Source: Gnetum montanum
Taxonomy: Eukaryota > Streptophyta > Gnetopsida > Gnetales > Gnetaceae
Length of the DNA: 64,000 nt
Reading direction: 5' to 3'
NCBI GenBank assembly: GCA_015680685.1
Contig: MNCI01000003.1
Location: 116,526-180,525, forward strand
The notes beneath the pieces were generated by a model. It was not told the DNA's origin. It made no database searches and saw only the letters and a list, made by a program, of their open reading frames with translations. This document shows, piece by piece, positions 8,046 through 19,130 of the stretch (within the stretch, counting starts at the first letter, position 1; every line of letters begins with the position of its first letter). A program made the translations under genes and the position numbers.

Positions 8046-10910
8046 AGATCACACTATCCCTGGTGGTAGTGGTTCTGATGGACCTTCACTAGTCCCTCGC
8101 GCATGTGGCGGTGGTGGCATGGACGATGGTTGCCCTGTAGCAACTGCAACTTTCGAAGGCAACCAAAAAGCCTCCAAGAGAGCCCTCATTTTCTCTTCCT
8201 TGCTTCTGGGATCGTTCACTATCCAAGCAGCTTCACCAATGTGTGCCGGGATTGGAACCTCCCAAGGACATGGAAGTGCAAGGAAGAGTTCTTTCAGATT
8301 GACAAACCAGGCCACAAACTATTTTTGTTTGATGTCGAATGCTCGGATTGATGTCTACAGCTGTTGGTAGTTGTTCATTCGTTGGGCCATGTTCTCAACA
8401 ACCTCACGTTGCCCTTCAAAACTCATGCGGAGAACCTCAAGTTCCGCATTTGCTGCTTCCAATTTTTGTTTTGTTGCTTTATGCGATTAGAACTCGCCCT
8501 TGTATAAAGAATACAAGGTGGCCACTTGCTTTTCTAGGTTAGGCCACAGTCTTCCAACTGTTAGCATAGCCAGGTTTGCATAGCGAAGGTTGGCCAGCTC
8601 CATGTACTCTATCATTTCTTCAATCTGTAGTTCCTTGAGGTGAATTTCATCCTGGTTGTAGGCATTCAACCCATCAAAGATAAGTTGCCACACCTCACCT
8701 CCTTCTCGGAGCTACTGGAGTGCTTGCTTCAATTTGGCCTTGGTGACTTGAATATGCTTTTCATTCACTTCTTTCTGTGATCCCACTTGGTCCCTGTAAT
8801 AATTTTTAACTTTCTCAAACTTAAGGGCTTCACTATTCCAAGCGGCGATTTCAATGGCTAATTTCTGTCACAAAGCACAAATCTCCTCCATAGACAAATT
8901 CCAATTTTTAATGGCCAACCTCCTCACATTAGCGTTCACCCTAGCTAGCTCTTCCTACTGTTGGTGGATAAAGCTTTTCATGTGCTAATTTTCATCACCA
9001 ACATTGCGTAGGCGATGAACTTCCACGGTCAACCTGACATTCTCCTAGTGAACCTCTATCAAGTCCTTGTTTAGATGATATGCACGAACGTCTACCAAGG
9101 ACTTATCAAAGATCATTGACTCTTGCACATCCTCAACTATCTGGAGTTTGACTTGAAGATGTTGAAAAGCTTCATCTCTGGTGAGTTCACGGTTGAGAAG
9201 AGCTAGATCAGCAAGCTGGGCCTTTAATTGGGCAACTTCTGTTGCCAAGCGTTGACAATTGGCTTGAGTAACTTCAAGTTTCCCTTCCAAGATGAGGCTC
9301 CTACCCCTTGCCGAGAGCAGCTCTAACTGGGTTGTAGTGATGTTATCCGGAAGATCAAAGACATCCAGAAGCAATTGCCCAATTCCCACTAATCAATCTA
9401 ATAGTTCTTCATGTTGGGTTGCATCGATCCTACTATGTGAAGTCTTGATGAATGCCTATATATCCTCAAGTCCATGTACATCTAGTACAGGTGTCGCCGG
9501 TCCATTGAGGATCGTAGCAATTGTGTCAGCAACCACTTCAACCACAATCTCTTGTCCCTGGTGCTGCATCACCAAGACTATCGCCCCCTCTCCATCCTCC
9601 AAGCGTACTAAAAAAGTAGCTACATTTTTTGAAATTTTAGGAAATAACTATTGGGTGGATACCATTACTTCTCAGACACTAGGATCAGTTCTTGCGGGTA
9701 CTTATGTTTGAGCGACAGAGAACATTGGCCTTGCTCCTTCTAGCAGCCTTACTGATCGAGCCACTTGCTCTAGGTGGCTCATTGTAGGACAATAGACTGA
9801 AGGGTCTTCTCCTCCACTGATCCCTCTAGATTGCTCTTGTTGGCTCAAGAGCAATTGTCAAATTTCACGTATATGTTCTGTGATGGTTTGCACACCTGAC
9901 CTCGTTGTTTGCACAGGTGGTGGAGGTGGTTGTTGCTCTTTCTTAATTTGTGTGATGGTCAAAGTCCTGTCTTTCATCATTTCTCGCCATGAGGCAATCG
10001 GAGCATGCTGAAGTGTATCATTGGCATATCGTGCTATCTCTGCCCATTTGCATAATTTCCTGATTAAGTAGGGAAAGGGTAGAGCCCGCCTTCCATGTTC
10101 GCTTTTCGCGAATCTTTTCTCTATCTCTAAAAACAACAATTGTGGAAGGCTCATTGGGAATTTTCCACTTAGAGCGGCACACACATGAGTGGAGAAGGCA
10201 GTGATCTTGCTGGGATTCACCGTTGGGTTCAGGTGGTAAGACGCAATCTTTGAATATACCCTCTCCACCGTGGTGAAAGTACCGAACTCTTTGCGATCCA
10301 AGCCATAGCACCACCTGATCCACTCCCCTTTTACCTTGGGATCTACTTGCTTAGGGATCTCTACCACGTCAGCTCTGGTCTCAGGAAACCCCAGAGCTTG
10401 TGTGATCGCTTTTGTAGAGTAAGAGACATAGATGTCCTTGATTCTTACTCTGGACCCTAGCTGCCAATTTGTCCAAAAGAGATAAGTCTCTCCTAAATAC
10501 CATTCACCACTAGATGTGATGATTGGCCACATAGGAGAGTTTTGCAATTGGAGCTTCCCCTCTTTTGGTGCATTCTTAAGGAATGGTCTAAAGTTTAACT
10601 CTTGCAAGACCATTCGTTGCACCTCCCTTGGCTTGATAGTGTCAAGACATGCCTGGGTCAAGGTGACCTCAAGCCGTGGCATTATTGCTGGAGTCTCATC
10701 CCCTTACGATTGTTCACTGGGGATCTCCTCTTCTAGAATCTGATGAACAGATTCCACATCAGGCCCTTCGTGGAGGGGGCAAGTTGCATGGGAGCCCTCC
10801 ACATGCTCTGGGTGCTGCACACCTTGTCCTCTTCCCATTGATGGCCACTTGTCCCTTAGTTGTGACAATCCTTCTCCCCTTAGATGCCTTGGTTTCAGTG
10901 CCATCTGCAA
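8046..10910 (-). pseudogene. Third ORF of A1: about 955-codon globular, coiled-coil and CPW protein
   Basis: The segments at 10704-10910, 9858-10682, 9045-9389, 8487-8693 and 8049-8315 all lie in one frame (start differences are multiples of 3). Reading between them gives sensible protein broken only by about 14 in-frame stops, so this is one long ORF. Residues 1-75 are basic and polar, starting MQMALKPRHLRGEG. Residues about 77-270 are globular and contain FSTHVCAALSGKFPMSLPQ and LPFPYLIRKLCKWAEI, which resembles the putative plant transposon protein (PF20167-like) or env-like third ORFs of Athila/Tat elements. Next come a PPPPP linker, a long leucine- and glutamate-rich coiled coil (about 500-860), CPWEV at 8256-8270 and a proline-rich end. 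It has the same orientation as pol. The role is unknown. The domain assignment is from memory of the pattern. Confidence 0.7.
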
Positions 10911-12780
10911 TCAAACATAACCACTAATTAATATTGTGCATACGTTGCTCAAAATGGTCATCATAACCTTCTCGGTTTAACTAAGTTATGGCGTTGGCAC
11001 GTGCATCCCATTAAATTTCCTAGAGTATTAGTTGATGGGTTAGAACCAAAAATAATAAGACATGAGTTGGAGGTTAAACTATTGTTTTGTTCCTTCCCTT
11101 AAGAGGTGTTAAGTCTTTATTTATTGTAAGNGGGTATATATAGAGTTTTGGTGCTGTGCAATGGGGATATACACAGGGGACTATGTATATGGGGCCCCAT
11201 TGACGCAGGGGGTTGCGCGCATTGACTAGCGTTAACTAGCCCAAGAAAAGCCCCAAAAATGGATTTAAAATGCCAAATTGGGGCGGTTGAAGAGCTTGAG
11301 AGACCGGGAACTCGGCTGAGAGAAAGAGAAGGTAGGTGGGATGAAAAAAGGGAGTCAAAAAGTAGGAGAATGTTGTGAGAAAGAACTCCATAGAGAAGAA
11401 ATCGAGCGATGGGTATCATGAAAATGATCAACCAATAGAATCAAGAGGATGGGAGACTAACAAATGGGACTAGGGATATGCAACTAGGTCCTCCCCATAG
11501 TAGGTAGTAGCCTTAGTAGCCCTTGCATATCGTCAACACTAGAGTCCGTGGACCCCAGAGTCAAGGAATGGTAATTGCAAGTTAATACTCTCATCCATGA
11601 GAACCTTCCTAAGCATTAGGAGTTCACGAAAAGCATGAAAAACTATTAAAACATAAGACGGGAAGTGAGGCGAGTCATGGAGAGAAATGGATGAAGAGAG
11701 AGGAGTGAGAGTTAGGATTCCGATTATCAGTCACATGAAACCTCGTGTGAAGTTGTGGTTAAGTGACCTGGTAGGACCTTTCCCAAGTTCAAACCCAAAA
11801 CCAACCACATACAGTAACATCGCAGCAACAATTGAAGGCCCATCCATCCACAAGAGTACAAGAATGCATCCACAGAGGACCACCACTCCAACATGGATGA
11901 GAGGAAGGAAGTGAAATAGGACTAAGTTAGAGGGGATAAAGCAATTCCCATAACTAGTGCTTACAGCCTGTGAGAGGCAGTCTAAGGGGTGTGCCTTGAA
12001 TTCCCACATAGTGATGATTTTATTAGTATTATTATATATATATATTTGATGTTGTGGAAACCACACCATAGAAAGACCCATGCTTGGTTGCATGCATTCG
12101 TCCAAGGAGTGTGCTTTGAATCCTCATGTCTTTTTTTCTTTTTTTTGGTGTTTTTGTAATGAGGACCACACCATGCAAGGTCAAATGGCCAAGGAGCTTC
12201 CTTGTGGAAAAGAACTTGGAGTGGTAAGAAACCCATGAGGACACTCCCGCAACCCAGGGGACAGAAAGGCACGACAAATGATGCGTTCCCCTTGAATTCA
12301 CACACGATTCAAACCATTGGGTCATCCCCGAGTCTGGGAACTGCACAAGTCACACATTAATTAAAATGTTTTTAAGTGAAGGGGATTTGCATGTGTCCAA
12401 AGGGAGGAAAACCATGGAGGGGATGAATGGGTGGATGATGTGGACTCACTGTTGATTTTATGAGATGAAAGTAGACATAATTTCCAAGAACAACAATGCG
12501 AAGGCAGAAGCCAGATCAAATAGGTGGACCACTTCACATGACCCATCGCAACGAAAACCAACCGCACCATACATCGGATGACAATAAGACAATTTATTAG
12601 CAACCAACTATAACATAAACACACACACACATAAATAAGCAACAAAGAAATAGAAAAGTAATTAAAGAAAGAAAAATTTAGTAAGAATTAAAAAATGTAC
12701 AAATGATGTTGAAAAATAAAAAGGTGTAAAACAAAAAGTTCCAAAAACAATGAGGAGCTTAGTAGAATGGATCAGCATGG
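10911..12780 (-). other. Spacer between integrase and third ORF of A1
   Basis: This 1.9 kb stretch is without credible ORFs. Parts recur in the same order in A2 (27421-28700) and A4 (53450-54880), for example a CCCCTTGAATTCACAC-like block at about 12290, 28275 and 54480. It therefore belongs to the family and is not a random insertion. It contains a TATA-like box upstream of the third ORF and one N at 11131. Confidence 0.6.
11133..11147 (-). promoter_or_regulatory. Candidate internal promoter (TATA box) for the third ORF
   Basis: The minus strand reads CTCTATATATACCC here, about 220-240 bases upstream of the third-ORF start at 10910. Just upstream, at about 11150-11200, are short palindrome-like GGGGCCCC and TATAC elements like those upstream of the LTR TATA box. 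This suggests a separate promoter for the third ORF. It is inference from arrangement alone. Confidence 0.35.
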
Positions 12781-12790
12781 AGGACAGTCT

Positions 12791-12804
12791 CCCCCACGAC
12801 TAAA
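12791..12804 (-). other. Internal copy of the polypurine box in A1
   Basis: The minus strand reads TTTAGTCGTGGGGG, nearly the same as the terminal tracts of A2 and A4. It lies just after the integrase region. Related boxes occupy the same place in A2 (28741-28755) and A4 (54888-54907). A central polypurine tract is one possible meaning. Confidence 0.55.
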
Positions 12805-12949
12805 CTGGAAGGAGGAGACTCAAAAAATGGAATGGGGCTATCCCTGTGATGATGAGGTGGTAGCACTAGTTTGATGGAGTTCACAGAAAGGTTTTAATTG
12901 TTTTCGATTGACCCACTGGGTTCTCGTGGGGTCCTCAAGTTTGTGTATA

Positions 12950-13990
12950 AGAAAGGCCCTAGATGGGAAGGTTTTGGAGACAATGTAAGGTCCTTCTCAC
13001 AGTGTTTGAAACTTCGTCAGTTGCGATACATGTGTGGGGTTCTAGTAAAGTACCTTATCTCCACATCTAAATGTTACCTTCTGAATCCTTAGATCATGTC
13101 ATTTTTTATTGTAGGCCTTGTGTATCTCATTTGATGACAAGGCCACCAGTCGATTCTCATCGAGCAAATTTAGGTTGACAAGTCATTCATGTTATGCTAG
13201 TGGTAGGTCAAGACCCAAGTCACAAGCTGTAGATAGTGTCTAGAGTTCTACCTGGATTGGAAGTTTCAGTAGCTTACTGTACACTAACTCATAGGGAGAG
13301 TAACCTATAGGAAGTTTCCAAGTGGAGCAATAGGCCCAGAGGGCATCATTACGTTTGGTGCTCCAATTCCTCCTATATTTACTGATGGTTCGAGTGAGGA
13401 TTTTGGTGATCTCCCAATTGATGACTTCAACCTACCTGTTGGCTTCAAGGTGATAAGGTGTTGTAAATTTATGGGTAACCCCCAAGCATTGCATGAGTTT
13501 ACGAAAGGTGATGCGCATGAAATGCGTTCCATTATCTGAGATGGGTGCATGTGGCACTCCAAACCTATTTACGATTTGTTGTTAGACAAATTGAGTGGCG
13601 GTCTTTGAGGAACAATCAATGACGGTTGTCGCTTCCACCCACTTTGTGCAGCAGTCCACAGCAACGATGATGTACACCTTCCCATTGGACAGGGGTGTGA
13701 TGGGACCCATGAAGTCAATCCCCCAGATGTCAAAGAGCTCCAATGGTTGGATCCACTGTTGAGGTCCCACCGTTCGTGTAGTCATCCCACCATTTCTCTG
13801 GCATCGTTCATAAGAGCAAGTGAACCATTTTTCATCCCTAAAAATTGTAGGCCAATAATATCCTGCAAGCAAGATTTTAATGGCTATCCGTTGTCCAACA
13901 TAGTGGCCCCCAAAAGGACCCTCATGAGCATCTTAGAGGATTCACAGTGTATTAGCATTAGGGATACACAATCGAACTAGGCCATCTGCG
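12950..13990 (-). pseudogene. Integrase of gypsy A1, decayed
   Basis: The minus strand encodes a retroviral-type integrase. It has a zinc-binding segment (GYYWPT, then CSYERCQRNG) and the first catalytic Asp in GIDFMGP (13702-13722). The second Asp is in SDNGTHF (13519-13539), 61 codons later in the same frame, and a candidate Glu lies in a VEVINWE-like stretch at about 13430. The C-terminal part continues with WAYCSTWKLPIGYSPYELVY. The catalytic residues are present, but stops interrupt the chain, including one just after TATQFV at 13579-13581. It would insert the element's cDNA into the host genome. It follows RNase H in the usual gypsy order. Confidence 0.88.
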
Positions 13991-14179
13991 CACACCTTAT
14001 AAAGGTGGCCATTGATTTCCATGAAGTGCTTGGCCTTATGGAGAAACTGTTATTTCTGCTGATGGTCCCACTCCTTTGGCAATTCCTGGGTTGTGAGATA
14101 AGTAAGGATGTGGCTAAACCAAATTGATTCTTTGGGCACCTGCACCTCGATCGCTCCCACAAAGAGGAGTTCATCTAAA

Positions 14180-14640
14180 AATTGGTCAGAGAGTGGCTCC
14201 TCCTCTTTTGCGTTATCCCGTCGCAACTGAGACAAGTGGTTAGCGACCACATTCTCGATTTCCTTCTGGTCTACCATAGTGAGGTCAAATTCCTAGAGAA
14301 TCACTAGCCACCGTATGATACGGGACCTCACTGTTGGTTTGTTCATCAGGAACGAAATGGCACTATGGTTGGTATGCACGAACACCTTGTACCCGAGCAC
14401 ATAGTATCACAATTTTTCCAAGGTGAACACCACCGCCATCAACTCTTTTTCAGTGGTGGTGTAGTTAAGCTAAGCACCCACAATGCTATGGCTTGCACAG
14501 TGAATATAGTATGGGCATTTCTGGTTGTCCCACTATGTAAGCACGGATCCTAATGCATAGTTGGATGCATCCATCATGATGTGGAAGGGTCTGGACCAAT
14601 TAGGTGTCCGTAGAACTGGAGTCTCTATGAGTTTCTATTT
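14180..14640 (-). pseudogene. RNase H domain of gypsy A1, decayed
   Basis: Classic Ty3/gypsy RNase H motifs follow the RT: DASNYALGSVL, LNYTTTEKELMAVVF, HTNHSAISFL and the tether-like ENVVANHLSQL. The Asp normally found in the TDH motif is Asn here (HTNHSA), so one catalytic residue appears lost in addition to the stops. The ENVVAxHLSxL signature is typical of the Athila/Tat branch. Confidence 0.85.
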
Positions 14641-15480
14641 AAGTGTTTGGAATGCAGATTCACATTCCCTGGTCCAGATGAACAGAGAATCTTTCTTCGT
14701 GAGTTCCACCAACGGCTTGGCGATCTTCAAAAAATTTTCAATGAAGTGTCGATAGTAACCAGTGTAGCCAAGGAATGACTGAACATCTTTTATAGTGCTT
14801 GGTTTCCTGGTGATTCCTTAGATGACCCTAATTTTTTTAGGATCCATGCTAATCCCTGTTTGTAAAATTTGGTGCCCTAGCACAATGTCCTCTTGGACCA
14901 TTAAGTGGCTTTTCTACCAGTTGAGTTGTAGATTAGTTTCCATACATCTTTTCAGAACTTGCTCAAGGCGGTCCAAGGCTTGATCAAACATGGCTCCATA
15001 GATAGGGAATTCACCAATGAAGACTTCTACCCCATTGTCAATTTGCTGTTGGAAGATGTTGAGGACAAGGTGTTGGAAAGTGGCAAGCACATTACACAGG
15101 CCAAAGGGCATATTTTTATATGTGAAAGTCCCTCAAGGACTTTTGAAGGTTGTCTTGGCCTGGTCTTCTAGCGTAATTTGGATTTGATTATAGCCGCTAT
15201 AACCATCCAAAAAGCTATAATAATGATTCCCTGCAATGGTATCCAACACTTGGTTCACAAATGGAAGCGGGAAGTGATCTTTGAAGGTAGCCATATTGAG
15301 TAATCAGAAATCTATACAAACCCTTCATTTTTCATCCTTCTTTGGCACAATAACGAGTGGGCTAACCCATTCACTATCGGCAATAGAGTAGATGAACCCC
15401 GCTTTCAGCAATTGCCCGATTTCATCTTTGATGACTTGCTTCAATTTGGGGTTCAATCACCTTTGTGGTTATCATCGTGG
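14640..15480 (-). pseudogene. Reverse transcriptase of gypsy A1, catalytic motif lost
   Basis: RT motifs are present in order: WVSPLVIVPKK, LPFVNQVLD, YSGYNQI, MPFGLCNVLATFQ and QSFLGYTGYYRHFI. The active-site box that should read F-I-D-D reads FIGEF at about 15007-15021, so both catalytic Asp residues are gone. Stops also interrupt the frame. The enzyme would copy the element RNA into DNA. It sits between protease and RNase H on the minus strand. Confidence 0.9.
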
Positions 15481-15499
15481 CTTCATGGAGGGGTCAATA

Positions 15500-16440
15500 T
15501 AAATCCAATGTTGGCAAACCCTAGGATCAACTCCTATTAATTCAAGATATGACCATGCAAAAGAAGCATCTCATTTGTTTACCACCTTCAACAACTTCCT
15601 CTTTTGTTTAGGAGCAAGGGTGGCATTGATGATCACCAGTTTTCCATTCTGTAAAAATGCATATTCTAAGTGGGCCAGTGAGGGTTTGAGTTCCAAGGGC
15701 TCTTGTTTAAAACTTTCATGGATTTGCAACTTTCCCCAATCATCACGATCATTAACAGTGGATACTTGTTGATGAACCTCTTCCAAATCATCCATGCTTT
15801 CTACGTAGGTGCATACAAGCCCCTTAGATGGTTCCATGCATAAAGTGCTACTAGCAAGATTAGTAGTCAGCCACGAGGTGCCTTCTTGATTTGTGGCTAC
15901 TGTACAAGCATTGTTGAACTTACGATTCCTCGGTACACAGACTGCATGCTTGAATAGATTTCCACTTAGCGGATCATAGCTACTACACACAGTTACACTC
16001 AAAGTCACTACACGTGATGCATGGAACACGCTTCTTCTTGATCTTCCCAAAAGGATTTTCCTTTGAAATTTCAAGGGAAAGATTACGGAGCCCCAATCTT
16101 ACATCCATCGTGCTCAGCCAGGCTCTTCCCATTATGATGGGGAAGTTTCCCTTGCAATTCTCAACACAGATGATGAGAAAGTCAATAGGATAGGACCACC
16201 TACAAACAGTGGTCATAATGTCTTCCACCAATCCCAAGGGAACAGTAATGGATTGGTCTGCTAGGTCGAGCTAAATGTTGCTCTTCTTCAACGGGGGTAG
16301 GTTCCAAGTCTTGTACATGTCATGTGAAATCAAGTTGACTCCCAATCCCGAATCTAGAAGAGCTTTACATGGCTCGTTTCCTACCACCTGAAGATAGATG
16401 AGGGGACTTCCTAGATCAGTCAATGACCTACCTTTATCCA
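15500..16440 (-). pseudogene. Aspartic protease region of gypsy A1
   Basis: The catalytic triplet DSG lies at 16346-16354 within ALLDSGLGVNLIS. After it comes the family-typical ADQSI-like stretch, VEDIMTTVCRW and IIMGRAWLSTMD (15983-16237). A2 (29173-29721) and A3 (40900-41330) carry the same region. An acidic linker toward RT follows at 15571-16074. The protease would cut the Gag-Pol precursor. Stops break the frame. Confidence 0.8.
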
Positions 16441-16899
16441 GTCGATCACATCATGTGTAAGCATGACTGTTTGTACGTTTGAGGGCGTTTGGTTTGAAGG
16501 TTGCTCAAAGGGTGGAACAGTGGATGTGGTTTGAGGTTCAGAGGCACTAGACACAGGTGTGTGTGTGTGTGAGGGTATGTTTAGGTTATTAGGCTAGAAA
16601 AAGGGACATTTCCATGGCTTGGCTTCCGGTCCACTCAGCTAAGGAGTTGGTTGTAGATTGATAGCCCTTATAGCATTACATTGTTGTGGTTGTGGTGGTA
16701 TTTTCCCCTACATAGGTGGAGCAGGTGGTAGCTGAGTGGAGTGCTACTGAGTAGGGATGGTAGGAGATGGTGATGGAGGATAGTAGAGGTATGGGCTCTC
16801 CCTCCTAGGTGATGGATAGTGTGGTCAGAAATATTCCAGGGGGTGGTAATAATTTTGAAAGGTCACATGACTAAAAGAGTCCCGCAAGGAGACTAGTTG

Positions 16900-18984
16900 C
16901 TGAACATAGTACCCATATGGATCAGGCTGTTGGTAAGGGTACTACTGCCTTGGAGGTGGCATCCCCCATGCTTTTGGGTGCTGCCATTGCTAAAAGTATT
17001 CCTAAGGTTGCGACGGTGCTCCACTTGGATAATATCCTTGTTGCTGGTGCAACTGCCTGGGATTGCCTTGTGGGTAAGGCAACCTTCAAGGTGTTTGCCT
17101 CTTTGCCAAGTGTGGATTCAGCACATACACCCCAGACTCTTATAGATGTGACACCATGGGACAACACCCCTTAGGGTGATCATATTGTCATATGTCACAT
17201 TTGTCATCTCCTTCTGTATCAGAGTCTACAACTTGTTCTACTATAGAAACTTTTCCCTTACCTTTATGGTGGGCCGGTTCAACTTCCTTCCTCCTATGTC
17301 GATCACGATCATTACCTTACTCTCTAGACTCCTCTATGATTTTCAGAACACTTTGAAATTTTTCGTCCAAATAGTCCCACGTCTTGTTAACTTTTATCGA
17401 TATTTCAGAAGCAAATTTTTGTAGGGCCAAGGTTTTACGGTTCACTGCTGCATCCAGTGGTGATTCCTCCTCATCCTCACAAAATCGAACTTCCCTTTTT
17501 CTGATGGAGGAATCTTGATTAAACTCTTCTACACTCTTCTTCTTCCTAAGTTCCCCCTCTTCTTTAGCCACTTACTCAATTAAGCGCTACAATTGGTAAG
17601 CTCTTAGTTCTGATAGTCATCCTTGGGCGTACATGCCAAGGGTCTTTCTAGTTTTAAAGTGGAGCCCATCAATGATATGGCGAAGTTGTGCCTGCTGAGA
17701 GTAGCCATGACTGGGGCATCGATATAACAATGACTAGTATCTGCTCATGGCTATATCCAAGGGTTCATTGCCACCTTGCTTCCACCCTTGGATTTGATGT
17801 CTCAGGTTTGCCACTATGGAGTAGGTTTGATACTTGTCGTTGAAGATTTCCAGCATCGTACTCCATCTCCTGATTGATTCCGGCTCCAAAGATCGGTACC
17901 AGCTTTTTGATTCCTTGATGAGTGTGTGAGGGAATAGCTTAAGTTTTTTCCAATCATTATCGATGTTCTACAGGGTGCAAGAATCATGAAACGCTTGCAA
18001 GTGAGTTTGTGAATCACAATTATATCCCCCTTCAAATTTGGGGATGTTATTCATGTCAATGCACTTGATCCGACTATCTTTCAAGTGTCTACTGGGTATT
18101 TGGACTGCCTCCGTGATATGGAGCATGCTTCGAGTAGCCAACAATGGTTCATCTAAGTCATAGTCCTGCTGAAAACCACGATGTTTGTGACAAGTTCAGT
18201 TGCCTCTCCTTTCTTGACGGTGAGGCTCATGTGATTGGTCACACACTCTCTCACATTGTTCCCTTCAGTCCTTATGACCATCATCACCTCACTCCTTTCT
18301 ACCACAGTCCCGATTGGAGTCGAAACTGGATGAAGGTAGAGGGGAGCGAGAGGATGGAGAAGAGGAAGAAGAATCACCACCGCCCCAACGTCAATGTCCC
18401 CCTCTACTCTGATGATGGCCTCGATCTTCATGCCCATATCTACTTGTGCCCTGACCTCTCCTGTGTGACCCTCCATCCTACTAGGGGTCTCGATCACTTG
18501 ATTCCTTGTTTTGAACGATGGACTGAATGATTTCATGTCCCAGAAGAAGTTCACCTAAATGGGAATCATGAAAGATAGGTTCCCCATCATCCTGTAGTCC
18601 TTTCAAGAATAAGGGGTTACTAAACTATTTCCCCTTCATGTGTTCATACCGTTCTACCTACTACTAGTCCCATACACATTGGGCTTCAGTTGGACAATAG
18701 TCTCCGTAGTCATGGTCCTCCATGACGTACTCCACACCATGGTCCTGAATGCCTAGTCTAGCTAGATTATGAAACAGCATTCCAGGAGTCAATCAGTCAG
18801 GCAGTAGTATGATGTTGCTTTCCATGTCTTGCCAACACAGATGCTCATCCTGATGTAGCATAAAGGTGAATTCAGGGACATATTCATTTGGATGCGTGTA
18901 TACCACCCGATATTCTTGGGGCACCAATGCATTGGATTCATCTCGCCTATGAGAAGAAGACATGTTGGATGTTAGATAATCCAC
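16900..18984 (-). pseudogene. Gag of gypsy A1, decayed
   Basis: The likely start is the Met at 18966 (MSSSHRRDE) or 18984. An N-terminal segment with THPNEYVPEFTFMLHQDEH is shared with A2. The middle part near 17620-18060 reads WYRSLEPESIRRWSTMLEIF and later LRHQIQGWKQGGNEPLDIA, which fits the Retrotrans_gag (PF03732) pattern. A charged segment at 17317-17571 follows. A zinc knuckle near 17170-17210 ends in YDHPKGCC, with its second Cys replaced by a stop. Frames are interrupted throughout. Gag would form the particle. Confidence 0.82.
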
Positions 18985-19108
18985 TAATTGGTGTACCTTA
19001 CTTTTTACTTAGGCTGCCTAGCGTGCATAGATTTTACTATTCTGGGTCCATTCCAACGACGTGAATGATAATTTTGCTAGGGTTAGATGGCGCATGTAAG
19101 ACTAAGAG

Positions 19109-19126
19109 TCCCCAAAAATGGCGCCA
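19109..19126 (-). other. Primer binding site of A1 (tRNA-Asp-like)
   Basis: The minus strand reads TGGCGCCATTTTTGGGGA a few bases after the 5' LTR. It agrees with the complement of the plant tRNA-Asp 3' end (TGGCGCC...GGGGA) except in the middle. Athila/Tat elements commonly use tRNA-Asp. Confidence 0.75.
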
Positions 19127-19130
19127 ATGG

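Noticed and set aside
7936-8370. 144-residue plus-strand frame
   Set aside because: Antisense shadow of the A1 third-ORF C-terminus, which is supported by homology to A0 and A4.
9292-9711. 139-residue plus-strand frame
   Set aside because: Antisense to the coiled-coil part of the A1 third ORF, where low stop density is expected.
18144-18530. 128-residue plus-strand frame and its 133-residue minus-strand counterpart
   Set aside because: The plus-strand frame is antisense to the A1 gag. The minus-strand one is an off-frame reading of the charged gag region, and neither continues the conserved gag frame.
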